From: Paulownia fortunei
Taxonomy: Eukaryota > Streptophyta > Magnoliopsida > Lamiales > Paulowniaceae
DNA length: 64,000 bases
Assembly: GCA_019321725.1 (NCBI GenBank)
Contig: CM033111.1
Location: 1,178,001-1,242,000, forward strand
Reading direction: 5' to 3'
The notes beneath the pieces were generated by a model. The model was given only the letters and a program-made list of their open reading frames with translations, was not told the origin of the DNA and made no database searches. The position numbers were made by a program, and so were the translations under genes. Shown piece by piece: positions 42,913 to 55,345 of the stretch; the stretch's first letter is position 1, and each line of letters starts with the position of its first letter.

Positions 42913-45628
42913 ATTTTTCATTAGATCTATTGTAACTGACCCGGGTAGGTTAAATTTCATGCTAGCTCATCATATTACGCTGACATGTATAGGTTAGGCT
43001 TAGTGTTAGTTATCACAAAGACTGATGTGGTTACGTTAGGCTTAATACCGATTTATCACATGGGGCTTAGGTCAAACCTTGGTTTGATAGTTACTTAGGT
43101 AAATGCTTCTAGAAAACCCTAGTTGTATGAAATAGAGTCCTCGGTTAATTGTACTTAGTAGTAGATAGGGAAGGAGAATATTTAATTATAATTTGTATTA
43201 TCTTGATTAATGTTTATCTAAAGAAGATAATTGAAATTCAATTGAGTTACTAGTTGATTTCATATAAAAAGGACCGAAATCCCTTGACCTATATTTTTTA
43301 TTATTTTTCCAGCATTTTGATATTCAATATGTATTTTTTGAGAGCTAATTAAATATCACAGAGTTTTTGTTGAATTCTTAGAGATGAATTCAATTTGTCA
43401 ATTGTTGGATCAATATTAATTTAATATGCATCATATATAATTTTAGTAATTATTTTATCCAAACAAGTCAACTCATCCCATTTCTCAAAATCAATTATCA
43501 TTAGTGGGCAGCTTCTCTTGCTGTCTAATTTATTTATATCTATCTCTTTAAATTGTTGCATTTGTTAATTCCCATCATTATGTTGGATTTTTACTATTAA
43601 AAAAAAAAAGAGAGAGAGAGAAAACCTTTAGATCTCAAAAGAGCTAATATCCATGACATGTAAATAATTTTACTAGTGATAATTAGAAAGATACTATTAT
43701 TTTATCTAAAATTAATTGATATATTGAGCATGTCCGCAAGTAGGATGAATGGCATGTTCAACCCATGATAACACATGTCCATGTGCTATGCTATGTAATA
43801 TACTTGTGACTAAAACTCAAGGTCAAATGACAAAAATATTTGAAATTCAGAAGCCACTTCTCTGCCGAAAAGCATGTTATCCCATTTATAAAATAATATA
43901 TTAATTTTATTACGCGTGATTTAACAATTTATAATTCTTATCTAAATTAAATAGTCTTCAAATGAATAACATGAGTCAACATACATTACTATTTCTTTAT
44001 CTAAATATTTTTTTGATCCCGATTCCTAAAAATATTTCATATTTTATTATATTATTTCTAAACAATAACGCATGCGCGTAATTACGTCTTTTCTAACAGC
44101 ACAATAACCTTTTTTCTCCTTCCTTTAATTGATTGATGACTTATAATTTTTTTAATTATTGTGTTAATATTTGTTGCAAAAGTTGCATCTTGTAACTCGT
44201 AGAATTTTTACTTGTTTGGCCCTTACCTTTCTTCCTTCCTATCAAAATTATCTACTCCTTTTGTCAACGTTTTTTTTTTTTTTTTAACCATTTACTTGCC
44301 TTGTCACAAGAGACTCATTTCTATTAGTATGATAGGTAGCAATAACAGAGTATAACAGAAACTGAACCCTCATATATAATTCATTCAAGAAATTGGCATT
44401 GGTTCTGAATTCTTGCAACTTATTAGTATTGTATTTGAAGCAAGATTCACCCAAAATGTATAATTTGTCTTTGTCGAGGGACTGTCTGTGAAAGATGATT
44501 TTAGTGATCTGATCAAGACTGGATAATCCTAGCCATCCAGTACTCCCAACTCCATGATTAATGTTGCCAAATTAGATGGTTTTTCCATCATGTTTGGCTG
44601 TCCATGTCTCGTATCGATGTCTCCTTTTCACCAAGTTCAATTTCATTGCCTCAGTGGAGTTTCAGCGTTTTGTGGCCAAGACTCACTGCTTGATTTGTGG
44701 TTATCTCTACTGTTCTAAACTTTATTCTCTTTTATTAGGAAGGACGAAAGAAGACTCGACTTAAAAGGAGAGACAACAAAGAAATCGTGAATTAATTCTC
44801 TGTAAATTTGATATATCAGTGTCAGAGTCGGGAATGAGATGACCATACAGTCCCTCTTCCTGCTGCAACAGGGCAGTTAGAAGAAGTGCAATCCTTAAAA
44901 CTCTTCTTTCGAAAACAAAAGGAGTTTGGCCCACCACCTCCACCCACCCGCCGCGCGAGATAGGCAAGAGCGTGGAATTGGGCATCTGTGATCCATCCGT
45001 TGATGTGAACATGTTACAGCAGATATTAAGACAAGCCTCATCGTTGTACTGGTAAACTTAGTAGTGTGAGATGCTGCAATCATATTTTAAGAACCCAAAG
45101 AGGAAAAGTTCCAGGCTGCCTTTTGCCATGGATTCTACAGCACAATTGCCCCAGCTCAAGCAAGATGCGCAAATGGTATCCAAGATCGGTGCTGAAAGAA
45201 GAGGAAACATCTATATGCACTCCAAATTGGGCCATAAATGAATACAGCATGAAAAAACAATTGCAGAGTGCAGTTATCCATATCCATAATAATGAAGCTA
45301 GGACAAAAGAAATAATGTAGTTTTTTGTAATCATTTCAACAATATCATTCTGTCTATTCCACGACAATATTGGAAAGGCCTAAAAACTAGTACATGATAA
45401 ATCCAGAAGCTGAAAGATGTAAGCAAACTTTCGCATTTGCATCCAGCAAGATGAGGCCAAAGACCCCCCACCAAAAAACAAAAAAAGAAAAGAAAAAGAA
45501 TGAAAGAAAGACAGAAGGAAAGAAAGAAACTAGAAGAAAAAGGAGATCAGCGGAAGTCTCACATTATTCTACCACTTTGTTCTTTTATCTCTTCCAGTTC
45601 AGGTGTGAGTGAGATTTACATTTATGAA

Positions 45629-48600
45629 CTATTGGTGCACATGATTTGGCAATGTTGGAGTCTTTCGGAATGCATGCTTCCTGCAGCGCTCAAAAATGCT
45701 ATCGTATATCAGATCAAATTGAACGCCAGCTCTCTCTCGGTTCACAATGAAAAGAATGTGATCACCTTCCACAATCTTGTAATACCTGCAGCAATCATGC
45801 ATGTCAAATATCTATATGTTAACCACAATCTTAGTCTTTTCCTGGATTTGCAATGTCTTGGCTTAACTTCGAGCAAAATGTGACTATGAAAGACAATGTA
45901 ATGTATACGACTTTATATAACAAATTGCAAACACATCCAATTATTCACTTTGCTGGTGGCCCACAGAAGGTGTTCAAATGCTTCAGGAGCATAGATTGAG
46001 AGCATTTCTTCAGTCAAAATCTTGCAGAAAGAAAAAAAGCTTAATGAATCCAGTATGCTGGCTTTGGTTTCTTGTTGATGATATGTGCCAGCATATCATC
46101 AAATATTTGGTTTCTATTACCAGAAACAAACGAGCATACAGAACTGGGCATCTGAAATTTTGATTCAAATCCCATTGCCTAAAGCCAGGTGTTTTATGCA
46201 AACTTCATTCAAAATTAATTCTCTTATCTTGCTTGACATTTGAGTTAATCCAAAACCAACATAAATAATTCCAACATGCACTTTGGCTTCCATTCTTGAA
46301 TCATTTTGCTAAGAAAAGAAAAAGAATATAAAAGCTACACACACTCGAGATATAAAATAACTGAGACTCTTGGACATAGACAATCTATCTAAGGAATACT
46401 GAAATAAGAAAGAAACAGATGCTATATAGCTTTCCGAAACTTCAGACATTTCAGAAACTGCGAATAACAACAGAAAAAAACAAAAACAGCAGTGCTGAAA
46501 TGTCAATATACAAACTGTTAAGACACATATATTTAAGTATAATCACATTTGAGGTAACACGACAACAAATTGTATTCAAATATAAAATTTTAAAAGAACA
46601 TTAAATGGATGCTGAGACCATAGGGAAAGGGCACAAACCAGATGCCTGGTTGTAAAGGTTGGCATTCTGAATCTTTTACAACGAATCGATTAGGGTGTTC
46701 AACTGGGAAACGAGGGTGTGTCATTGATATGGTGTTGAGTGCTCCATCATTGTCCCACCAATCCTCATTCCTGTAAAATGTACTCAATATTTTAGGGCGG
46801 TGAAAGTTCAAACCCAAGGATTTAGACGGGCTTTGTCAGACATGTTCAATTGTTGAAAATGCAAAGATGCAAAAGGTCAGAAAAATTAACTGATACCTTA
46901 AGAAAGTATTCATGTAGGTCTGGATACAATATGAAAAAGTAAGTAGCACTCACCGATAACCTTTATAAGGAGGAGAGACATCAGGAGGGTGTCGCCATTG
47001 GCTCATCTGCAGGACTCGGATGAATAGCAATGGGTGTATTCCAAGAAGGCCAGAGGGAATTGTGACACCCATTACTTGCCTTGTACGCTTGGTGGCGTAG
47101 CTGAAGTAGTATGTATCGGGAAATGTGTGTATATGGCTGTTTAATCTGATGGATCCTTGGATTGTAAGATCAGGAAGGATCCAGTCTTCAGATGCAAATG
47201 GACCACTCTTCCCCATGAGGCAACCAACAAGACCCCAAATGCCAATTTTCTTCCTAGACATGTTGAAATGGTCAAATCCGAAATTGTAATAGCTCTTCAG
47301 CCATTGAACATCAAACCAGTCATAAAGAATTACTCCAATGCGGCACAACTGCAGCAGACAGATGGGCTTCAGCGACTTCCCATCTTCTGGCCTATGAACA
47401 ATCAAAATTTCTGAGAAATGAGGAACTGCTGAAATATTACAGAAAGGAAACAGATGAAATGCTTGGGACATATTTATTGATCAAACAGGTGAGTAAAGGA
47501 GGCAAGCAAATACATGCTGGGTAAGAGTGGAATAATCAGATTTAAGGATGATGTGTTTTACTTCATACTACTTATGCAATTAAGCCCTTGTCAACAACAA
47601 TTTAGGTTCTAAGGTCCATTACAAAAATTACAGCACTAACATCAAGATGTTCATCAACTGACTAGATTGCAGCAGAATTGAACCTCTTAGATATTTTAGT
47701 GAGATGTAGCATAATTCTATTAAGGGATACTAAATTAATGTACATAAGAATCTAACATAGAAAGGACGTACTGCATTCCATCCAAATAGGTTCTTGTTGT
47801 ACCGTTGAATGCTCCAGACAATGAGGTTATGCTTAGCACCCAGTTTGGTGAAGTGTTTTCATATCCCCTGAATGCCTGAAATTATACTAAACTTATAGGT
47901 TTTACAAATTTGAAATTGTTTTAATGTCTCATTGCTAACTAGTTCATTTCCAAAAAACTTACCTTATCAGCAAGCATTTGTTGCAAGACCCGAACAACCT
48001 GTGCTCCAGCTGAATGCCCCACAAAGTGAATTGGGTGATCTTCATCCCATTCAGGGTAATGCCCTGCATTTTTCACTTATATCAATCAGAAATTGCAAAA
48101 AAAATAAAGAAGAAGAAGAAGAAGAAGAAGAAGAAGAAGCAAGTTCTTGTATTCTTTTTCACAGAGCTTTTGCAGATCAAAATTCTGACCTTTTTCATAA
48201 ACTCTGCCAAATTGTGAGTGTCCACAAGCCTTGCTATGTTCTTCTCCATAATCAACTTGCCCTCCTTTCAGGTAATAGAACAATTCTCTGGCTCTGAACC
48301 CAAAACCCCATCAAAAAATTTACAAAATTACAAAGACGATGCAAAACCAAACCAATAACATCTTAATCCTTAAGTGCAAGCTACAAGAACCCAGAAAACT
48401 GGCATTTGAACAATGAGTTTGAAACACATCCACCCACCTGTCATATATGCTAGTTAATGAGCCTAAATCAGGCACAAGAACCCTGTCATCCTTCTTCTCT
48501 GCTCCCGCAAAATAAGACAAACCTCCCAGTCTCTGTAAAACAGGAGTAAAAATTCAATCTTGCAATTGCGTTGATATGACAAAATCCTGAAAAAATAAAA

Positions 48601-48889
48601 AACCCGAATTTCTATCAATAACTGGAATGATTGTTCATACCCCTTTCCCAAAACCAAAGATTCCATGAACCAACACAATGGGAGGCAAATCGTCAACGTT
48701 GGTGGACTTTTTTGAATCCTCCCTTTTCAACCCAGCAGCCGAATTAGGATTGAAAATCCAATCACTCAATATCTGTGAGAGATCACCAGCTACAGCTGTG
48801 CTAAATATGTAAAACCCATATGCCAAATGCACCACAGAACTCACAAACAGTTCTACCAATTGGAGGGATGATATCCACCACCTGATCAT
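45629..48889 (-). CDS. Alpha/beta-hydrolase, family I.5-like triacylglycerol lipase
   Basis: Exons in coding order: 48,641-48,889; 48,438-48,532; 48,190-48,293; 47,963-48,063; 47,772-47,875; 46,954-47,391; 46,639-46,770; 45,629-45,785. In phase, they give 459 residues. It matches the plant proteins At1g10740 and At1g23330 (from memory), annotated as lipase-like hydrolases. The oxyanion region is VLVHGIFGFGKG at about 73-83, followed by a long VDYGEEHSKACGHSQFGRVY block that resembles bacterial Staphylococcus/Geobacillus lipases. The nucleophile is Ser167 in FVGHSAGAQ, and a likely catalytic His417 lies in VEGDHILF. Residues of about 7-35 are strongly hydrophobic, a probable membrane anchor or signal. 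Substrate is unknown. The start is the first ATG; an upstream basic frame begins with TTG. Introns are short to medium, and one carries a GAA repeat. Confidence 0.93.
48107..48139. repeat. (GAA)11 trinucleotide repeat in a lipase intron
   Basis: An uninterrupted AAG/GAA run of about 33 bases (TTC on the transcribed strand) within the 126-base intron between the exons 47,963-48,063 and 48,190-48,293. It begins about 44 bases from the acceptor-side exon. Confidence 0.9.
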
Positions 48890-50526
48890 CCTTTTTCTTC
48901 TTTTCTCCTTTATTTCTTCCAAAAAAATTTCAGATTTATATATGCAATCAAATGTGTCAATAGAAACACAGATGAAGTATGTATGAATATTGTCTTTGAG
49001 CCTTCTTCAAGAAAAACAAGAGAAGGCTCTTGATCATCAAACAAAAATCCAATTTTTAAGCGTGAAATCAAGAAAAAGCCCCTCTCAATAATGAGGAATA
49101 ACAAAGGGTAAGGTAAAAGTTAAAATTCCGAGGGACCCTTCTTGATATGTAATGTGTTGAATGAGGTTCTTATTTTAAGCATGTAGAAAATTGGATCTTT
49201 TTTTCAGACTTTGAAAATGGAGTCCTCCCCCACAATTTTCTCATTGCCCACCTTTCACTCATTCACAAAGTCTTACAACACCGCAACCAAATGAAATTAC
49301 CAATAAAGATTTCTTACGTTGCTACAGTTGCTTCATCCAATTCTTCCCTCCATGGAGCCTAAACCTATTGCTTTTGTAGAGGGGACCCCACCTCTCTCCC
49401 TCCTTAGAAAAAGGCTGGTTAAGATTGATGCACGTGCCATAGTGTTAGCCGCTGCCAGAGAGTTCCCATTTGTCTTGGTCCCACAGAAATGACAAACTGA
49501 TAAAAAACAGGACAGGATTCTTAGGCACATGTCATTAGATAATCCAAGATTAATGAGGGGATTAAGGTGAAGAATCTGAAAAATGCCTGTGTTTTGAGGG
49601 ATAAAGATAGGATTTCAAGAGTGTCAGGTCAGCCAAAAATGGAGGCTACTTAGGTAAACTAAGAATACATGTTTATTATTTGGTGGGGATTTCTATAGTA
49701 TTTGTTTGAAGGGAAATTAGAAAAGATTCTAGGTGTTTCTATTGACGAGGAATGTGCTGGATCAGACCTGGAAGGTTCTGTCAAACCAACTCCCCAACTG
49801 TCCCACCCCTTATCCAAATCATAGGTTGTCTCTCTGGTTTTTATGATTAATATGTGGCTTCACGCGCTATCTCAAATTCTCCATGGAGTAGCTTCCCTGT
49901 TTAGGAAATTTCATCAACAAAGAATCGTTATATAAATAACTCCAAATAGGTTTTCCTAGAAATGTGTTTATTATATTCATTTTATTCGATTATTCTTGAA
50001 CTCTTCCATGTGAATATAATTCAAGCTAAAAAAGATCATGGGGCTCGACACTTGCAATCTTGTAATCCCTGTTGCTCTAAATCTTGGAGTGAATGAAAGA
50101 ATATAGTAAAATTTGCTAGACTTATTAATGTTTTTGTAGAATTTATTAAAGTCATCAAGAATTATGTAGGTTATAATTTTCCCCTTAAATGAAAGAATAC
50201 GTGAATATCCTAATTATGCAGTATGTGCATGATTAGGAATCATACTGTGACACTCATAACATGGACTAAAAATTAAATAAGTGAACATATTATAAGTTTT
50301 GGGTAAAAAATTCACGTACATTCATTAAATATTCTGTTGGCATAAGTTGTTCGTAGTTCAATTTTGCATATGAGGTAATTTTCGCTTTCATTAAATTCAT
50401 GGTTCACATTGTGACACTTACATGATACAATTTACAGCCACAACTTATATGATATCAAGATGCAATCTATAACTTCATAGTTGAAGTCAAATTTATCCTC
50501 CCATCATTATCTATGTTTTGAGTTTT

Positions 50527-50900
50527 GATATGGTATCACTCATTTTTTCGAAAATTCTAATTTAAAATCAACTGTAATATGGGTCACTTCCTGCGTGACA
50601 AAAAGGTGTTAGGTTGTTGAAGGTTGATCCAACGAAAATACTTCAACGCTCAATTCAATTTTAAAACAAGTCAATGAAAGTTAGAGAATTTAAAAACAGT
50701 TCAGTAATTGAATTCGTCACTTTTAATACTAAAGGTTGGATGTATTTATAATATTGATATAAGAGTATTCATTAATTTATACTCTTATATCTTCACGGTT
50801 TAGTTGAAGCATTGTAGCCTAACTTCGAGTTGTTAACTTGTGAACTCCGTGGACTTAGCCTATTAGATCAGTCCATCATCTGAATTGACCATTTGAGCTT
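50527..50900 (-). repeat. Left LTR-like repeat (3' LTR of the minus-strand element)
   Basis: Similar along its length, with indels and substitutions, to 54,991-55,345 in the same orientation. It contains a minus-strand TATAAATAC box near 50,742-50,752. Confidence 0.6.
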
Positions 50901-51427
50901 AACATATTAGGCCTTTATATATTATGGCCAATCATAAGTCTCCCATTGTAAGGACAATCCTCACGTAAAAAGAATTGATCGAAAGTAACATTGTAATAAG
51001 TTATCATAAGGTAAAAATGTTTAAAAACTTTACTTAAAATAAAATTACAAAAAGTAGAAGGGGCCATGTTAAGCATGCATAGTTGCTTGGTAGTGTAATG
51101 CATAAAAACATTACAAGTACTTGACAAATAAAAGGCCACGTTCATTTTGTAATAAGCTGCCAAGATTTGAATTTCCACTTGTCAACAACTCACCACACCA
51201 TTAAGCTTTATATTTGCAATCCACTATAATAAACAAATGTATAATATGTCATCATAGCAATACATATAGTGGTGGGATTATCTCGTGTATGCTTGCTCCA
51301 TGCCTGCCTTGCTTCAGGGACCAGTTTCGCCTCTTACCCGTATTATTTTAGGTCGAGGCATTACTACCTCAACTTAATTTTTTTCTACTTTATGCAATGC
51401 TTATTGCTTTATGTTGTTATGATAGAG

Positions 51428-51898
51428 AAAGTTGGTACGATTTTTTTAAGTGTAGAGATTGGTATGACCTTTCAAGTAGGGGAGTCGGTATGGTTCCTCG
51501 AGGGTGGAGGTTGATGGGACCTTTTAGGTAAGGGAGTCGGTATGACTCATTGAGGGTGGAAGTCGGTAAAACCTCTAAAGTGTAGGAGCTAGTAAGGCTG
51601 CTCGATGGTGAAGGTCAGTAGGACCTTTCCGGTAAGGGAGCCGGTATAACCCTATAAAAAAGAAGGTTGGTAGAACCTCTCAAATATGGGAGTCAGTAGG
51701 GCTCCTCAAAGATAAAGACCGGTAGGAACTTTTAAGTGGAAGCCAATAGGGCTTCTCAAGGGTGGAGGTTGGTAGGGAAGCCGATATGACCCCATGAAAG
51801 AGGAAGTCGGTAGAACCTCTCAAGTATGAGAACCTGTGGGGATTCTCGAGGGTGGATGTTGGTAGGACCTCTCAACTAAGGAAGCCAGTAGGGCTCTT
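51428..51898. repeat. Degenerate minisatellite, about nine copies of a roughly 52-bp unit
   Basis: Each unit alternates a GTCGGTAGGACCTCTCAA-like half with a GGGAGTCGGTAGGGCTCCTC-like half followed by GAGGGTGGAG. Copies have drifted and some are shortened. The array lies just inside the left LTR-like repeat, so it is probably part of the retroelement. Confidence 0.8.
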
Positions 51899-52429
51899 TA
51901 AATATATAATCTCAAAAGGGGTTTCTCTTGACTGCTAGGGGCAAAGCGTATTTTAAACTCAATGAGCATTGGGCCTTTGACCTCGAGGAAAGTTGAGTTG
52001 TAGAACTCCAAGATCTCAACATTGATAGAATTTTGTTATGTATAAGTATGATACATATATGTGGAGGTAGTAAGATAAAGGAAAATTTATTTTATTGACA
52101 TCAAAATAAGTTTGTAAGCAAAGTAAATTATTGCCTCTCGCAGTATGATAATGTAAATCTAAACATGTTTTCTAATAAGCTAAGAAATAAAACTACTAGC
52201 TAGTCGAACATAATGGAATAGATAACTAACTAGTGATCCTCATAGGTATGACTCAACTAAAATAAACTAAGTGCTTCTATGTCGGCACTACTAGTAGATT
52301 CCACCTGTGGGGCCCTAGAAGATGACTCCTATAACTCCTACTATTGGAAATCTATCTTTGTCGCGTCACTTATTTCCTCCACTGGGATGTCTTAGGGATG
52401 AGTCATATGGTCTCGCGGCATCAGGTTTA

Positions 52430-52590
52430 AAGCGGTGATAGTTGTCAGATAGTCATTCTGAATGAGTCATTCGACCTTATTCCTTAAATGGTGACACTCT
52501 TTTGTTGTGTGCCCATAGTCCCGGTAGAAGCAACAATACTTGTAAGATTTTATCCGCTTAAGATTCTCTCTCATCGACTGTGGTGGTTGA
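52430..52590 (-). pseudogene. Gag zinc-knuckle remnant of a Ty3/Gypsy retroelement
   Basis: On the minus strand the frame reads KYCCFYRDYGHTTKEC, matching the plant Gypsy gag pattern with a Cys near the start, a GH pair and a final Cys. An in-frame TGA follows about ten codons later, after RNKVE, and the flanking frame soon degrades. This is a dead fragment. Confidence 0.75.
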
Positions 52591-53575
52591 ACAACCTCTA
52601 CTGCTCAGCAACCACCAATATTTTTGACAGTCTAGCATTGAAGGGTCCAGATGGGGGTGCATTTTGTCTCTCTCCATTTTTCCACCCCTCAACTCTATTT
52701 TCTTCTTTCTACTTTTTTTTTCCAGGTGCACCCTCAACTCTATCTTCTTCTTTCTACTTTCTTTTTCCAGGTGCACTCACCCATACTATCTCTATTATTT
52801 GGATATACTTCTTTGCTCAAGTTAAAAACTCTTCAAGATAGTGGGAGGTCACCCTACAATGGACTTCTTGAATCTTTTATGATGGAGGTTCTACTGCATA
52901 ATTCCAGTAAGTAACTCATGATTCAAGGCAAACAAGGTGCATTCTTTAGGTAATTTATTTGGTTTAGAAGGAAAAGCCCATAATAAGGTTAATGTTTCCA
53001 TACCATCTCAAATACCTTCAAGAAACATTGTTTCAATGTGTAATTTTAGTACATTTTGCACATAACTTCTAAAATTATATAGAATTATTATAAATCTATT
53101 TACAATATTATTCCCTCTTTGTTGTGTGTGCAATATGCAATTGTTTGCTAGTTGTCTTTTTGTTCGGTCTTAATAGAAAGATGGAGGTGTAAATAGAAAG
53201 CGAATGAAATAATCGAATGGCAAAAACTTGAAAAATTTTCTTCTGAACAAGGAATACGCAAAGAGCATTGTAGCAAAATTATGTATTACTTTTAAACAAG
53301 AATACACGAAGAACTTTATACTATAAAATGTTTTCTTTCCTTCTTCAGTTCTCATGAACTTAAAAATTGATAAAAGAAATTCAGTTGAACTCAAAACATT
53401 CTTTTTTTTTTCCCTCTCTTTCACTGAAATTCAAACTAACCATACTGAGTTGCCCCATTTCCATCCGAAAATTGGAATAGAAGCAACACAGATTAAGGAA
53501 GAAAAATGTAGTCAGAATGAAAATAGGCAGACATTTATCATAAAATTGTTGATGGATGCCTCCAATGTTTGCGGT

Positions 53576-54596
53576 CTCTATCCATTATCATATCATATTT
53601 AGTCAATTTGAAAATTTTCATTTTTATGCAGAATGGACTAAGGCCCGACTTTTCAAGAAATCTATTTTCACGAATGCCTCCAATGTGTGTTATCACGAAC
53701 TTATTCCCTTAACAACAAACCGTGCGGTTTTAGCTGCCTCTCATATCTTGCGGCGTAGCTAAGTCAGTGTTTGTGTGTGAAGAAAGTGTTAGAAATGATT
53801 GAAGAAGACTTGACCAAATAGAAAAATATCTTGCGGCGTAGCTAAGTCAGTATTTGTGTATGAAGAAAGTGTTAGAAATGATTGAAGAAGACTTGACTAA
53901 ATAGAAAAAGAATAAAAAATATGTTTAAGATAAGAGATCCTTTTAGGAAGAGAGCTTTCACTCAAAATTGAATTCTTTATTGGTTATAAATAACCTCCTA
54001 CCCTTAATTTATACTTTCCACCTCCTCAAATAGATGGTAGAGATCAGTAACATCCAACAGTTTGGAGAGGCTTTTTACAGCCTTCAAGAATATTTCTTGC
54101 ATATTCCATTAGATATATATACTTGTTAGAAACTTCTCTACTCTTCTGTATGTTTCTATATTACTCTATTATGTTCTACATACTTTTAGACATCTCTATG
54201 TATTTTTATATATTTCTAGAAGTCTCTTGAATACTGCAGAATATTCCACAATATTATTCATTTATGTGGAAAGTTTTAGAATCGTCTAGAACTTTTTAGA
54301 ATCCTCCAGCATCTTCTATAAGTTTTTAGATCTTTGTGAAACTTTCTAAAGAATTCTATACTTTTCTACATTGTTCTTCAAAATTTTCCTCAAACTATAA
54401 GGATCAGATAAACGATGTCGTGGTTTAGAGTCGCAGTCCTAATCTATTATCATATCATATTTAGTTGATTGTCCCTCCTCTGATATTTTCATATATTGAT
54501 TGAAGTCTGTTGGATTTTTTTTTCATTGAAACTTTCATTTTTATGCATAATGGACTAAAGCCTGACATTTCAAGAAATATATTTTCATGACAGCAT
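53576..54596. mobile_element. Possible nested LTR insertion flanked by direct repeats
   Basis: Sequence at about 53,576-53,690 recurs at 54,441-54,596, sharing TTATCATATCATATTTAGT, TTTTATGCA, ATGGACTAA and TTTCAAGAAAT. The interval between includes a TATAAATAA box near 53,985 and many TCTAGAA-type words near 54,150-54,370, typical of plant LTR regions. The interpretation as a nested or solo LTR is tentative. Confidence 0.35.
53743..53908. repeat. 83-bp tandem duplication
   Basis: Two adjacent copies starting ATATCTTGCGGCGTAGCTAA at 53,743 and 53,826 differ at only a few positions, so they are much younger than the surrounding retroelement debris. Confidence 0.9.
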
Positions 54597-54990
54597 GCAA
54601 TGACAAACAACAGTGCATAGCAAGCTCTTTTGGTACAGAGTGGTCAACGTCTATATGCCACCGTGTGCTTATTCAATATGTCTTCCCTAATACAAGAACC
54701 CAAGCAAGTAGATGGACTATGTGCATGGGGAGCAGGTGCAGGTTTCCAACAAACGGTACCAAGTTAATGTGGCACGAAGTGGGCAAACATCCACTGAAGT
54801 CTCACGATTTTATCCTAAAAAGTTGTCTCTTGGGGGAGAGGTGCTAACCCCTCATGAATAAGTTATAGGTCACTCGCGTACTAAATCGAAATGAATAAAT
54901 CCCTCCCCAATACGAGCCCCTAGCAGACGGGTAGACTGTATGCGCGAATGCTCAGAGAGCTGGTGTGAATTCTCATCGTCGGTGCAAAAA

Positions 54991-55345
54991 TGATATGGTA
55001 TCGCTCATCTTCTTGAAACTCCTAACTAGAATACATGCGTCACAAAACATTGTTAGAGTTGTCGGTGGTTAACCCGACGAAAACCCTTCGACGCTCAAAT
55101 CAATTCCAAAACAAATCAATTAAATCAAGAGAACTTGAGAGCAGTTAAATGTATAATTGATTTCGTACCTTTTAATACTGAAAATTGGTGGTATTTATAG
55201 TGATAATATTAGAGTTTTCATGAGTATGAACTCTTACACCTTCATGTTAGAGCATTATAGCCCAACTTCATGTTATTGATTTGTGAACTCCATGAACTCA
55301 ACCTATTAAATCTTTATTTTATTTCAACATGTCATGCAAATTGAC
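54991..55345 (-). repeat. Right LTR-like repeat (5' LTR of the minus-strand element)
   Basis: Direct-orientation partner of 50,527-50,900. It holds a minus-strand CTATAAATACC promoter box near 55,190-55,201, matching transcription towards the gag remnant. Confidence 0.6.

Larger units (their letters stand above)
40977..45628. other. Spacer between TAA1 and the lipase gene
   Basis: The left part is the TAA1 promoter. The middle is very AT-rich with (AT)n runs at 42,281-42,305, 42,504-42,525 and 42,891-42,912. Between about 42,930 and 43,400 there is a less AT-rich stretch with a TATAAAAAGG-like box that might be part of an LTR, though no second copy was found. Open frames at 44,761-45,012 and 45,500-45,883 are unrecognised and probably non-coding. 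The right end holds the lipase 3' untranslated region. Confidence 0.45.
50527..55345 (-). mobile_element. Degraded Ty3/Gypsy-like LTR retrotransposon remnant
   Basis: Two diverged direct repeats of roughly 350 bases (about 50,527-50,900 and 54,991-55,345) share the order GATATGGTATC, ACGCTCAA, CTTTTAATACT, a TATAAATAC box on the minus strand, and TTGTGAACTCC. They look like old LTRs. Read on the minus strand, each ends in CATATCA, consistent with an LTR terminus. Between them lies a minus-strand gag-like zinc-knuckle remnant near 52,440-52,580. No intact pol, protease or integrase is visible, and 53.7-54.5 kb looks like a nested insertion. The divergence of the LTRs means the element is old and dead. 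Confidence 0.65.

Noticed and set aside
42930..43400. Solo LTR with a TATAAAAAGG box
   Set aside because: No second copy or target-site duplication was found in the window, so it was not called as an element.
44761..45012. An 83-residue open frame on the minus strand downstream of the lipase
   Set aside because: No recognisable domain, no clear splice partners and no promoter signals; probably chance or part of an untranslated region.
45500..45883. Lys/Glu-rich open frame on the plus strand
   Set aside because: It starts in an AAAG-rich repeat and then runs antisense over the last lipase exon, so it is a shadow of that gene.
49350..49490. Small ORF of 47 codons beginning MEPKPIAFVEG
   Set aside because: Reasonable composition but no known relative, no intron or promoter evidence; it lies in the lipase upstream region.
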